DNA of 64,000 nucleotides from Fulvia fulva. Lineage: Eukaryota > Ascomycota > Dothideomycetes > Mycosphaerellales > Mycosphaerellaceae. The stretch covers positions 6,386,001-6,450,000 of the forward strand of contig NC_063013.1 of the NCBI RefSeq assembly GCF_020509005.1, in the 5' to 3' direction. The notes beneath the pieces are model-generated. The model had not been told where the DNA came from, searched no databases, and saw only the letters and a program-made list of their open reading frames with translations. This document shows, one piece after another, positions 11,042 through 21,739 of this stretch; the first letter of the stretch is position 1, and each line of letters begins with the position of its first letter. Both the position numbers and the translations under genes were made by a program.

Positions 11042-13891
11042 GGTGATGGTTCTGATTCTGATGGAGAGTTCTGTTTCGGTAGTTGGTGCCCCTTGTCTTG
11101 ACTCTTGGGTGACTCGTAGGGAGCGGGTTGGGCTTGTCGGATGATTATTGACGAATATCCCGTGGCGCGAGGTGTGGTAGGTTCTGTTTCTGGTCGCGTA
11201 GCCGGGACACAGCAAGCTGACTCGTGACACGTGGCTGAAATCTTATGCGATGGAGGCACAGCTGGTGATGAGGGCGATGACAGCCGCTGTGCTGCAGAGG
11301 CCGACACGACGGCGCCGAGATGGCTGTTGCGGGTGGTGCTCGTCTACGGACAGCTGCGTCATTCCTTGATGTCCTTCTCCGTGCCCACGCGCAAGCTTCA
11401 ACAGGATCGTCTGTTGGCCGTAGACGCGAGACGTCCGGGCTTCACCGCTAGAGCATCGCTCACGCTAAAGGCATGCTCCAGTTAGCGCGATGCAGGGAAG
11501 GAGCTGCGAGGAGCATGTTCGGCGCTCTGCTAGCCTGGCACGCCTGGCACCCACCACCCTGGCGTGCCTGGATGCTCCAGCTGGCAGCACGAATGACGCG
11601 AGCGTCTGTTTAGTTCTACCCGCCCGCGCACATCTCGGCCATCGATACAAGAGGAGCCACGTCTTCACACCGGCGGCGCCCCCCCTCCGACAACCCAACC
11701 CATCCGTGCCAACCTGCACACCCAGTCGTGCCAGTGCTGATTGATGACAGCCATCAGGCACACTACATATGTAGATGCTATCATGCTACACGACCGGCGT
11801 CCCTTCACCAACGCGCGCCTCCCTCGGCCTCGACGTCGACGACGGATCGCGGCCTCCCATCCTGGCCTCCTGCAGCTGGGCGAGGCGTATGCGCTGCCAC
11901 TATCCTGCCCGCAGCTGAATCCAATCTCCTAGCAGGCAGCACTAGCAAGCTCCCGCCCTGCGGAACATTCTATCACATATCGGAAACGCTACTGCCAGAG
12001 CTTCACCTCCACCACCCACTCCACCGCTGCTGCTGGCTGCTGCCCGCCTCGAACGTTTGGTCTTTGCTTTTGCTTCCCGCTAGCGCCCGGACAAATGACT
12101 TGCGTATGCACGCATCCATGATCTCAATGCATTGTCATGTCGGCCGTGTCTACACCGCTGTCCGCCGGAAAGTGTGCTGGATGTGGCAGGCAGGCGAGTT
12201 GTGCACCAGCGAAAGCGTGGCCCTCACATGAGCGAGGCGTGTTCATTCCGACCATCTCGAGTGGCGCAACAATGTGCTGGATGCAAGGACTCGATCGGCC
12301 ACCCGGCCTGACCTGCGCTCCCAGTCTCGAGTATCCACATCAGACATGTTAGGTGTCACGAGGCTGCTACCTCGCGACCCATTCCTAGTGTCACATTAGG
12401 GGCCACGAGCGTGCACGCTTCACGTTTCGAATGATTCAGATGGGTGGAGAAGGCGCCTGTCCTCCCACTCTATTCGGAGCTTTCTTGCGCGGCAGATGCT
12501 TCAATAAACGAGATGCACTTTATTATACCTCATGCCGATCATCGTTCGTCAGATCATAGACGCTTGTTGCAGGACTAGCCCTATCCATGGCTCTTGGCCC
12601 ATCGTTCCAACCTTTCACCGCTCAAGCACACCTGCACCAAGAAGTGGGATGGCTTGCTCGAGTCGATGAAGCGAAGAATGTGTGAGGTCCATGGTGCTCA
12701 CATGGAGCCTTCTCCCGGCTGTGGCAGGTTGCTACAGAAGAACGGCTTTGTATCTGGTAATCTAGTCCCTAGCCGCATACCGACGTCACAGAGAGATGTA
12801 CCGTAGTTGCTTGTGCAGGAGATCGACGGCTAAGTATACATATCCCTGGCTGTGCTTCACGGCTGGTGTCGAGAAAGATCCTAGCTGTCTGCCCGGCGAA
12901 ACCTACAGCCGCCTTACTGCATGACATGGCGCGCTTCCTCTTCTGCTGGTTGTGAAGCAAGCTCGAATCCTTCAGCTATTCGCTGCATTGCCCTGTAAGC
13001 TTGCCTTATGCCGCTCGCCAGCGTGCATTGGAGGAGCCAGGTCTGGGGAGGCTTGCGCCGGGTCCTGCTGCGAGATGTACTTTCCTTACTTGGCTCTTTT
13101 GTTGTCAAGATAGGTCCACGATGGTTTCACCCCTTGCGCCGTCTGTCATTGGCCGTATATCCAGAGGCTCGGAAGGTGCTTGCCTTCTTTCATGCATGTC
13201 GTCCTTTGTGCATGTCCTGCTGGGGACCATCCGCGTCTGGCGCCAAAGGTTGCGCTGCAGTTCCTCATAATCCTACTTACCCGGACCACTTCTTAGCCTC
13301 ATTACTGCCACCTTACCTACTCCATCCACAGCTCGTGCCTCGGGTCTCGGTGTTGATCGAACCATACCGTTTCGGCGTTTCGCCGACTGCAAATTGAAAC
13401 GATCTTGGAAACGTTCAACCTCCAGACGACCCACGTCGATATACGAAGTTTCGCCTTGCAAGGTTATCCTCGTGCACTGCATACGCTGGAGTTATAGGTG
13501 GGCTATCAGGCGTTCGTACATATACCTGTTGACCAGCGTCGGCCAACATTACGCGGACAGTCTCTTCGAAGCGAACCAGGTGCCTCGAAGTGTATTGTGT
13601 ACTACGATCGCACGCTACCAGGCTTTATGCCATCTTGGAAAGGCGATGAACGCTTCTTGATACGTCACTAGGTCAACCAGCAGACCCATCGATTCACCGC
13701 CAGGCCCTGTTCGAGGAACGAACTACATCCGAAGAACTGTCCTACCATCCGTCCAACATACTGACAGCTGAACCATCTCATCCGTTCCGAACAAGAGCCG
13801 CTACGATCCCGCTCCAAGCGTTGCATCGCTCAAGTGCCCTATTCGTCAAGCCTCATTGATACTGGCAAGAACGACACCTGACCATTCTCAG
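11042..13891. other. Divergent intergenic region, 2.8 kb
   Basis: Separates cofactor B (minus) from the Myb gene (plus). Part is probably the promoter, long leader and an unidentified first exon of the Myb gene. ORFs here (for example 11728-12231) are low-complexity and unconvincing. No RNA gene or repeat found. Confidence 0.4.
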
Positions 13892-15171
13892 CTGGTACAG
13901 GTCCTGGCCATCGGTCATCATTTGTATACCCTCGAGGAGCTGCAGGATATCGAACACGATCGATAGTGCATGAGCTGGCCAAAACGCCAGCAGCGGCCGC
14001 AGCCGTGGATATCTCTTCTTTGTTGGAGCGGCCAAGAGCAGCAGTGTCGTCTCCAGGTAATGCCAGCACCAGTTCCAGGACAACGACCAGCAGCAGAGGA
14101 GCCAGAGACGATACTGTAGGCTCCGCTCAGACTTCGACGTACACGACATCAACGACTCCCGCGCCTCTTCCTGCCCCACCCGTCAGTCATTCTCAGCATC
14201 AGGTTCATCCAGCATACCCGCCAATGCAAACGACACAGTACGCGCAGCACTATCCGGTGGGACCAGCTCACTTTCACCCTATGACTGGCTACTCACCATA
14301 TCCTCCCGCATCGATGCAGGATCCCAGACTTCCTCATCCAATGTCCATGAGCCATGTTGCAGGACCAAACAACAAGCGACTCGCACCACCTCATCCACAT
14401 CCAGCGGAGACGCCAGCTAAGAAGAAGCAGTCCAAATGGACAACCGACGAGGACCGGTCGATTATCGAGCTGAGAGGGAATGGCATGAAATGGGAAGACA
14501 TCTCAAAGCACCTGCCTGGTCGCAGTGCCATCAGCTGTCGCCTACGTTTCCAGAACTACCTCGAACGCCGATCAGAGTGGGACGAAGAGAAGAAGAACAA
14601 GCTCGCAAGGCTGTATGAGCGGTGAGTAGTCGCGTGATCTCGTGCCACCATCTAGACTCTTCTTACTGACCTCAATAACAGTTTCAAGAAAGACATGTGG
14701 GAAAAGATCTCCAAGGAGATGCAACTCCCCTGGCGCGCCGCCGAAGCCATGCACTGGCAGATCGGCGAAATCGAAATGGCCCAACGCGCCAATGTTCCTG
14801 TTTTCCACCTCGCAGGTCAGCAAGGCGCTTCAGATCGTCCCGGATCCGACGAAAGACAGAGCACCTCACCCTCGGGCAGCGGAGCACCACCCATGGGCAT
14901 GTCCTACACGCACACCCACACTCACAACCACAGTCTCCCTCAGATTCCGCACGGCCTGGCACATCCGATTTCCCCGGAACAGCAGCGATTGAGACGAAAT
15001 AGCTCGTCACCGAATACCGCTCCGCCGAGACGGAGAGCGGATAGTGCGAGGAGCATGCCGAACCCTGCAAGCAGGACACCGCTGCCGCCGCTTCTGGATG
15101 TGACGGGTCCGCCGAGTGCGCAGCCACGGTACAACCTGCCTCCTGTCATGACGTCGTCCGAGAGGCGGTGA
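13892..15171 (+). CDS. Myb/SANT DNA-binding protein (first exon not identified)
   Basis: Exon ending at 14621, a 60-bp intron (14622-14681, branch tactgac), then an exon 14682-15171. The visible protein is about 400 aa. A Myb/SANT repeat spans KWTTDEDRSIIELRGNGMKW and SKHLPGRSAISCRLRFQNYL, followed by a second conserved helical block across the intron (FKKDMWEKISKEMQLPWRAA, then EAMHWQIG). This block is strongly conserved among filamentous ascomycetes in a family of Myb-like regulators. The N-terminal region is S/T/P/Q-rich and the C-terminal region is S/P-rich with a His-Thr run, as expected of a transcription factor. The frame is open from a TGA at 13879-13881. No ATG precedes residue ~85, so an upstream exon joined at the acceptor ttctcag (13885-13891) is likely. 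Target genes are unknown. Confidence 0.8.
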
Positions 15172-15781
15172 CATAGCATAACAGCATAGCGTTGGCGTTT
15201 TTCGGTTCGGTCATTGCTTTGGAAGTCGCATCAGCAAGCATGGAACGAGCTCACGAGTCATCTTAACGCCTTGAAGCGATAGAGCAGCGATGCGCGACTG
15301 AGCATGTAACGATAGAAGAAGCAGTACACGACTTGATGAAAGAACGAATTGTATAGTAGGAAACAGGAAAGCACAGTAATCGAGACGTCAAAAGAACAAG
15401 TGTCGTCGACATAGCCTTCCGGTCTGCACCCGAGACATATAGTCTATCGTGACCAATCTCTCCTTGTAGCACGCCGTCGCCATGCGGTTGTGTTGCAGGT
15501 GATTTGTGTTTTCTGTGCCAACGGGCTGGGAAATTGTCTTGAAGGCTATCTCATATAGATCAGATAGGTGCAAGGCTAGTCTACATATGGCAGCATCCCT
15601 CGACTTTAGCAAGACAGGCGCGTGACAGGGATCGTGTCTGAGAACAGTTGTGACAGCATCTCATGAGACATGACCCATAATTGTGCATTGTACTGAGGAT
15701 GCCTGAGACACTGAACCGGATTTTCAGGCTTCGCGGATCGATGAAGCGACAGTACCTCACGCACATACAGCACACGAAGAC
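15172..15781. other. Intergenic region, 610 bp
   Basis: 3' flank of the Myb gene and 5' flank of the Hook gene. Only short, overlapping ORFs; nothing else seen. Confidence 0.5.
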
Positions 15782-17638
15782 ATGAGCTCTCCCGAGCCGG
15801 ACTCGCTCGGCGACAGTCTGTTGGCATGGGTCCAATCATTTGAGGATGGAAAGCAGATTGAGACGTTGGGTGGGTTGAGTGATGGAAAGACACTATGGGC
15901 TATACTACAAGACGTAGACCCGAACTTCTTCTCCGGCAGTCTCCCCGAACCTGACCTCGACCCAAGCAGCGATTGGACGCGGAAATGGCAGAACCTCAAG
16001 CACCTGGAGAAACAGCTGTCCATATACTACCGCGATGTCTGCAACGAGCAGAACCAGGCCGTGGGGGCGTCGACGGGTCCCGACCTCAAAGCCATTGCGG
16101 CAGATGGATCTGTCCGTGATTTGGAGAAGTTGATCATGGAGATTATAAGAGCAGCCATGGCGTCGCCCGAGTCGAACCAGATGATGGGAAAGAGGCTGAT
16201 GGGTCTTGGGAACGAGCATGCTATGGTGATAGCGTATGAGATCAGGAGGATGCAGGAAGATGAAGTGACGGAATCAGAGACACCGAGTCGGGATGAGTCG
16301 GCATATCAGTCTGAGCAAGAGGCGCCGGAGACACCTATACAGCCGAGGCAGACAGGTCTGACGGATGCGAGTGGGCCAAAGTCAGCTCCAAACGGGGATC
16401 TTTTCTCGGATCCACTGTTGGAACGCGAAGAGGAGTTACTACAAGCGCAGGCTACGATTGAGAAGCTGCAGGCTAGTCATAGGGAAGCACAGAGACAGTT
16501 GCAAGAACTGCGGAGTGACAAGGAACAGCTTCAAGAAGCTTTCGATGCATATCGATCAGACCTTACGACGAAAGGACGAAAAGCTACAGCAGACGATGAC
16601 TTCAAGAAGTTACAACGCCAAGCGGACAGCGACAGATCGTACATTGAAGACCTCGAGACCCAGCTCCAGTCATCCAAGGACGCGGTGGACAACTACGAAC
16701 GCCAGATCCAACGTCTGAAGGCAGAGAATGAGGCGAACCAGAAGTTCAAGGATGATCTGCAGATGATGCGGGTAGAGAATGAAGATCTTAGCCAGAAAGT
16801 CAAAGCTAACGAGAATCTGAAGAAGAAGATTCAGGCACTGCAAGAGCAAGAGAAGGCCACTGTAACAATGCGCGAAGAACTCAAGCAGGCGCATGAAAAG
16901 CTTGATGAGCTTGAACGTATGAAGCAGATGCAAGCAAGCCTTGAGAAGGAGATCATCGAAAAGAAGGGTTTGATCAGGAACCAAGAGTATCAGATCAACG
17001 AGTTGACCACGACTCGCAAGCATGCCGAATACGACGCGCGAGTATTGGCCCAGAAGCTCGAAGCTGCTCGTGAGCGGCAAGATCGTGACCACGAGATGAT
17101 CGAGGAGATGCGAGCAAAGCTCAATGAAACACATCCAGACGATGAAGTTGATGTGGAGGCGCCACCCAAGAAAGATTCATCAGAAGAACCTGAAAAGAAG
17201 ACTACACCTCCCAAACCCGACGACAACAAACAATGGCTGGAAAAAGTCACCCTGCTCAACCAACAACTCGAAGCAGCCGACATCCGCCTCAAACAAGCCG
17301 CCGACCGCAACGCGAAACTCGAAGAAGGCCAGCGCGGCCACTCAGCATCAACCGAAGAACGGGAGAAAGCCGAGCGCCAACTCGAAGAACGGGACGCGAC
17401 TATTATGGAGCTGCGCAAACAGCTCGAGACGATGGCGAAGGAGCCGAAGGAAGCGCCGCCGCAGGATATTGCGGTGCTGCAGAGGGAGAATCGGTTGATG
17501 ACGACGGCGTGGTACGATCTTTCGGGCAGGATTCGGAATAATGGGGTTAGTTTGGGGAGGAGGAGGCAGGAGGCGAAGAGTTGGATTGGGAAGCAGAGGC
17601 AGCTTGTTGGGCCGGGGAGTGGGGTTGTACATCGATGA
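15782..17638 (+). CDS. hook1: Hook-family dynein adaptor
   Basis: Single exon, 618 aa. Fungal Hook (HookA/Hok1) joins early endosomes, through the FTS-FHIP complex, to dynein-dynactin for long-range hyphal transport. The N-terminal Hook domain (about 5-165) is visible: LLAWVQSFED, LSDGKTLWAILQDVDPNFF, then MIIRAAMASPESNQ-like helices and GLGNEHAMVIAYEIRRMQED. A long coiled coil occupies about 205-560, interrupted near 450-480 by an acidic and Pro-rich linker. The C-terminus (MTTAWYDLSGRI, RRRQEAKSWIGKQRQ) corresponds to the conserved Hook tail that binds the cargo complex, so the protein is complete. Codons become G/T-ending in the last 60 residues. A trinucleotide repeat follows the stop directly. 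Confidence 0.9.
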   Translation: MSSPEPDSLGDSLLAWVQSFEDGKQIETLGGLSDGKTLWAILQDVDPNFFSGSLPEPDLDPSSDWTRKWQNLKHLEKQLSIYYRDVCNEQNQAVGASTGPDLKAIAADGSVRDLEKLIMEIIRAAMASPESNQMMGKRLMGLGNEHAMVIAYEIRRMQEDEVTESETPSRDESAYQSEQEAPETPIQPRQTGLTDASGPKSAPNGDLFSDPLLEREEELLQAQATIEKLQASHREAQRQLQELRSDKEQLQEAFDAYRSDLTTKGRKATADDDFKKLQRQADSDRSYIEDLETQLQSSKDAVDNYERQIQRLKAENEANQKFKDDLQMMRVENEDLSQKVKANENLKKKIQALQEQEKATVTMREELKQAHEKLDELERMKQMQASLEKEIIEKKGLIRNQEYQINELTTTRKHAEYDARVLAQKLEAARERQDRDHEMIEEMRAKLNETHPDDEVDVEAPPKKDSSEEPEKKTTPPKPDDNKQWLEKVTLLNQQLEAADIRLKQAADRNAKLEEGQRGHSASTEEREKAERQLEERDATIMELRKQLETMAKEPKEAPPQDIAVLQRENRLMTTAWYDLSGRIRNNGVSLGRRRQEAKSWIGKQRQLVGPGSGVVHR

Positions 17639-17645
17639 TGAAAGC

Positions 17646-17688
17646 GGTGGTGGTGGTGGTGGTGGTGGTGCTGCTGCTGCTGCTGTTG
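17646..17688 (+). repeat. Compound trinucleotide microsatellite (GGT)8 then (GCT)n
   Basis: Eight GGT units run straight into about five GCT units, starting 8 bases after the stop codon of the Hook gene. It probably lies in the 3' UTR. The rest of the space to 18043 shows nothing else. Confidence 0.9.
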
Positions 17689-18043
17689 ATGAGTGAAGGT
17701 GTGAGAGTGTGAAGTGCTATGATGTACAGCGATATACCCCCTGAGATTGGAGCTCTTTGTGTACTTGGGCCCCTTTCCCTTGTTGCAGTCTTCGAGTAAA
17801 TGAATGGCAATGCTGACATGTGAACATATCGAGATCGTCACTTCCACGAGGAAGTTGCGATCGTGTGGGGCAACGTGGTCCGCGCTAGCTGCTATTCACT
17901 CCACGAGCTGACTTCTTTTTGGTAGACCCAAGACTTTCTTCCGCAGTTTCATCTTCCTCTACCGCAGAACAACACCGCCGCCGACGCGACTTGCGACTAC
18001 AACACACGCCTTGTGTTTGATCCTTGCCGACACCACCGCAACT

Positions 18044-19805
18044 ATGGTCGCATCACTCGAAGGTACGTACCGACTTTGAGGGTTGGATTCCTGGCCACAG
18101 CTGTCGCTCAGCATTACGACTTGTAGTTTGAAGACTGACATCACGCACAGGCTTGCCCGCCGAGCTGCTGGCTCGAGTGGTGCACTATGTCCCTCGACCC
18201 GCTCATCTGAAGTCGCTATGCTTGGTGAGCAAGACTTTGCAGAACACTGCCACGCCAGCCCGGTACAGATACGTTGAGCTCGACGAACATTCGAAGGGCT
18301 GGCCAGACCTAGAAGTCGGTCACGGTCTCCTGAGTGCTGACAAGCCTGGCCTTGCACATGTACGCGAGCTCTGCTGCTGGAACGTTGACCCCGAGAGCGA
18401 GACCCGTGCGGCAGCATCTGTGCGACTGCTTCTACAGTACCTGCCTTGGGATAGTCTCGCTACTTTGTAAGTCCAGAATTGTCGGGTGCAGACATAGGGG
18501 GCAAGTGGACTGATGAGAGATAGTCACGGCTCCGACATACCAATAGACAAGGCCACTTTAGTGGCGCTGCTCACACAGCAGACTCGGCTGAAACACCTCA
18601 TTCTTGGGCCTCTCTGCTTCGACATTAACCCACTCCTGCAAGCTAAAGCTTTCACTGAACACATTTGGGCCAAGCTTGAGACTCTGAGCATACCTAAGAG
18701 ACTCGACAGTGTGCAAGATCTGGTCGCATACCGTCATGTCATACGAAAGGCGCCCCGGTTACGGACGTTGCAGGTGTCGTGCCACGATCTTGGGACAACT
18801 GATACCAACACCACGAATTCATCCCCAGAAAGTCCTGTGTTCGGCTACCTTTTCCCTCCAACTGTGGGCGGTTGCTTGCCCCAACCTCCGCTCAAATTGC
18901 AGAAGCTGATGTTGAGGGATATCGACCTTACCGCAATCACAAGCAGGTTCTCCGATGTATTCGACATCCACTCGCTACAGTCTCTGGAAATTGACGATTG
19001 TCTTGACTGGCCGCACCTGCTGACTGACCTCGCTGGGGCATTCGCAAAGCATGGATCGTCTCTGCACAGCTTCTGTCTGACCTCTTGGCGCTCCTGTCAC
19101 GAGCCCGTAGAACAGCTGCTACGATCGGTCAAGAACCTGCGAACATTGCACCTTTTGTCAGCCGAGCATGACAATCCAATCGCGTTGAACGCATTGGATG
19201 GGTATCTGGCTTCGCTAGTCGACGTTTTCGTGGTATACGACTGGTGTGGCACAGGCGACTACGCTCCCGGTATCCAGCAGCTACACGAGGCGATAGCCAC
19301 AAAGATGCCATGCCTCGAGCGACTTGGCGTTGCGCTGCCGCCCATTTGCATCTTGGATGCTGCTGCTGAGGAGTCAAGCAGACACATGTCCTGCTTGCGC
19401 TCACTAGTTGCGGTACCCAAGCTCGAGCTGCTACGCATCGTGAACTGGCCAAGCATGCCGGCTGATTCATTCGCGGACCCTGAAGAGGTGGACAATGAGA
19501 CGTCTCGTCGTCGGTCAAATCGCGCATTGTACCAGTATGCAGTGAAAGACTTCATGCTTTCCAGTCTACAACAGGCATTTGAGTCAGCCAAGAGACGACC
19601 AGGAAGCTGTGTCGTCTGTATGGATAGCATCTGTGACGATCGAGGATCGGATGGAGCTGTAAAGACACCGGTAGATAGCCTCTATTTCACCCCGGGCAAG
19701 GAAGCTGACATGTACGGAAATACGCGAGTCAATGCGCTCCAAATCACGGTGGTGGAGGCCCGGTATTTTCTAGAGTGCGACGATATGTTCTGGGCTTTTT
19801 CATGA
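18044..19805 (+). CDS. F-box protein with leucine-rich C-terminal region
   Basis: Three exons, 18044-18062, 18151-18466 and 18524-19805, giving 538 aa. The F-box is at residues 7-45 (LPAELLARVVHYVPRPAHLK, SLCLVSKTLQ). The remainder is Leu-rich with irregular LRR-like blocks (LEIDDCLDWPHLL, LRTLHLLSAEH). Such proteins are usually substrate receptors of SCF ubiquitin ligases. The genes at 30111-31925 and 32535-34282 share the layout: the same F-box variant with P-R-x-x-x-LKS, LTRQQ-like blocks and similar length. The first coding exon here is a tiny 19-nt exon, absent from those two. All three junctions keep frame. Substrate unknown. Confidence 0.85.
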
Positions 19806-20062
19806 CCTGGCTTTCGAGTGGTCTCCACTTCCTGGGGAGAATGATCAGCAGAAGCTCAGATTGCACAACAGAACTTCGCCAGGGTCGATGTCGACGTTCA
19901 ACGTCTACCTGACTTCAACACACATCGCATGCTCTCACGACTATTTGGCTATCCGAAGTCTACCCGGATCTCCATCAAGGTCGACACATCTGCTCTGGGC
20001 AACGTCAATCTCGAATTGCCAGCCTGATAGTAACACAACCATGATCAAGAGGAGGATCAAAG

Positions 20063-21547
20063 ATGACTTCAGGCTCAGTCTTCGCCGGAACCAGCCCACT
20101 CCAATACAACGCCAAAGACCCCATCACGCTTCTTCTCTTCCAGGTACGCATGGAAGCATCTTCACAACATCGGGATACACTAACTCAACCAGGTAATCCT
20201 CATCCTCGCCGTCAGCAACCTCGTCCACCTCCTGCTTCGACACTTATGGCAACCCCGCGTCATCTCAGAAGTCATTGGCGGCCTTCTCCTAGGTCCCTCC
20301 GTGATGGGTCATATCCCTCACTTCACGGAAACCATCTTCCCGGCCCCCTCGATCCCAGTCCTAACCAGCACTTCCACCCTCGGCCTCATCTTCCTCATGT
20401 TCCTCGTCGGGCTCGAAGTCGATCTCTCCGCTGTGCGTACCAACGCTAAACCAGCTATTATGGTCGCAGTCTTCGGGATGTTACTGCCGTTCGGACTGGG
20501 TTGTGCGTTGGCTGTGGGCATGTTTGAGCATTTTGGCGCTGGAGAAGGGGAGGGAAAGTTTGGGGTGTTTGTGTTGTTTATTGGGTTGGCGCTGAGTATT
20601 ACTGCTTTTCCTATACTTGCTAGGATACTGATGGTTCGTATCGACTGTTCTATTTGTGATCATGTGTTGATGTGGGGTGCAGGACTGTAACTTGCTCGAT
20701 ACACCAGTGGGTGTCATTAGCCTGGCGGCTGGCGTAGCGAACGATGTCATCGGATGGAGTCTTTTGGCAGTTGCAGTGGCGCTTGCGAGTGCCGGTTCCG
20801 GGCTCATCGCACTGTACATCATCCTAGCATGTGCCGGGCTAGTGCTCCTAATGCTCTTTGTCATCAAACCTTGCCTCGCATGCGCCCATACCAACCTCAC
20901 CATGACCGATTCTCCGAACGACCTCTTCACCCTCCTGATCCTCATCACCGTCCTCTGCTCCAGCTTCTTCACAGCGATGATAGGTCAGTAATCTCCTAGC
21001 ACATGCCAACCTCTCCCCAAAGCTGATGTGTTCAGGCATCCACCCCATCTTCGGCGCCTTCCTCGCCGGCCTCGTCGTCCCCAGCCGCCCCACCCTCACC
21101 AGAACCCTGACCTCCCACCTCCGCCCCCTAATCAATCACATCCTCCTCCCCCCCTTCTTCGCCACCTGCGGCCTCGCCACCGACATCAGCAGCCTCACCT
21201 CCGCCATCGACTGGGCCTACGTCCTCGGCATCATCCTCGTCGCCTTCATCGCCAAAGTCCTCGGTGGCTTCTGCGCTGCGAGGATGTGTGGGATGAAGGC
21301 TAGGGAGAGCTGGACGGTGGGGATTTTGATGAGTTGTAAGGGGATTGTGGAGATTATTGCGTTGAATGTTGCGTTGGAGAAGGGGATTGTGGAGGGGAGG
21401 GGGTATAGTGCTATGATTGTTATGGCGGTTGTGTTGACGGGGGTGACGCAGCCGGCGGTGCTTTGGGTTTATCCTGAGGGGAAGAGGGGAGGGAGGGTGG
21501 GGGTGGAGGCGAAGGGGGGTGGTGTTAGTAGTAGTAGTACAACATGA
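20063..21547 (+). CDS. KHA1: CPA2-type K+/H+ antiporter, Kha1-like
   Basis: Four exons (20063-20143, 20193-20633, 20683-20983, 21036-21547; introns 49, 49 and 52 bp), 444 aa. CPA2 antiporters exchange K+ (or Na+) for H+; yeast Kha1 acts at Golgi-type membranes in K+ and pH balance. About 12-13 hydrophobic segments can be traced. Family marks: ISEVIGGLLLGPSVMG in the second segment, GLIFLMFLVGLEVDLS, LSITAFPILARIL, the AAGVANDVIGW block with the ion-site Asn-Asp pair, FGAFLAGLVVP, and LMSCKGIVEIIALNV. The protein stops soon after the last membrane segment, whereas yeast Kha1 has a long soluble C-terminal part, so regulation may differ. The donor of intron 2 is the weak gttcgt. Exon 4 shows a very sharp change from C-ending to G/T-ending codons. 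Confidence 0.88.
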
Positions 21548-21739
21548 TCATTGAACATGCTATTCGCCAAGTCCGACAGTACTGAAAAAGCCTCTGCATG
21601 TGAAAATCATGCTCAAAGTAGGCAAGACAGCGCTTCGCGCGCCCCTCGCTCCCGCAAGCGAGGAGGCTTCCATGCTGCCGTCAGAGCCTCTCGCGTGTCG
21701 GTCATGTCCCTGTAATGTCAGTATGTCAGTCGCTCAAGC

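Noticed and set aside
11728..12231. 167-codon plus-strand ORF between cofactor B and the Myb gene
   Set aside because: Low-complexity His/Ser/Pro/Leu composition, no start context, no family features.
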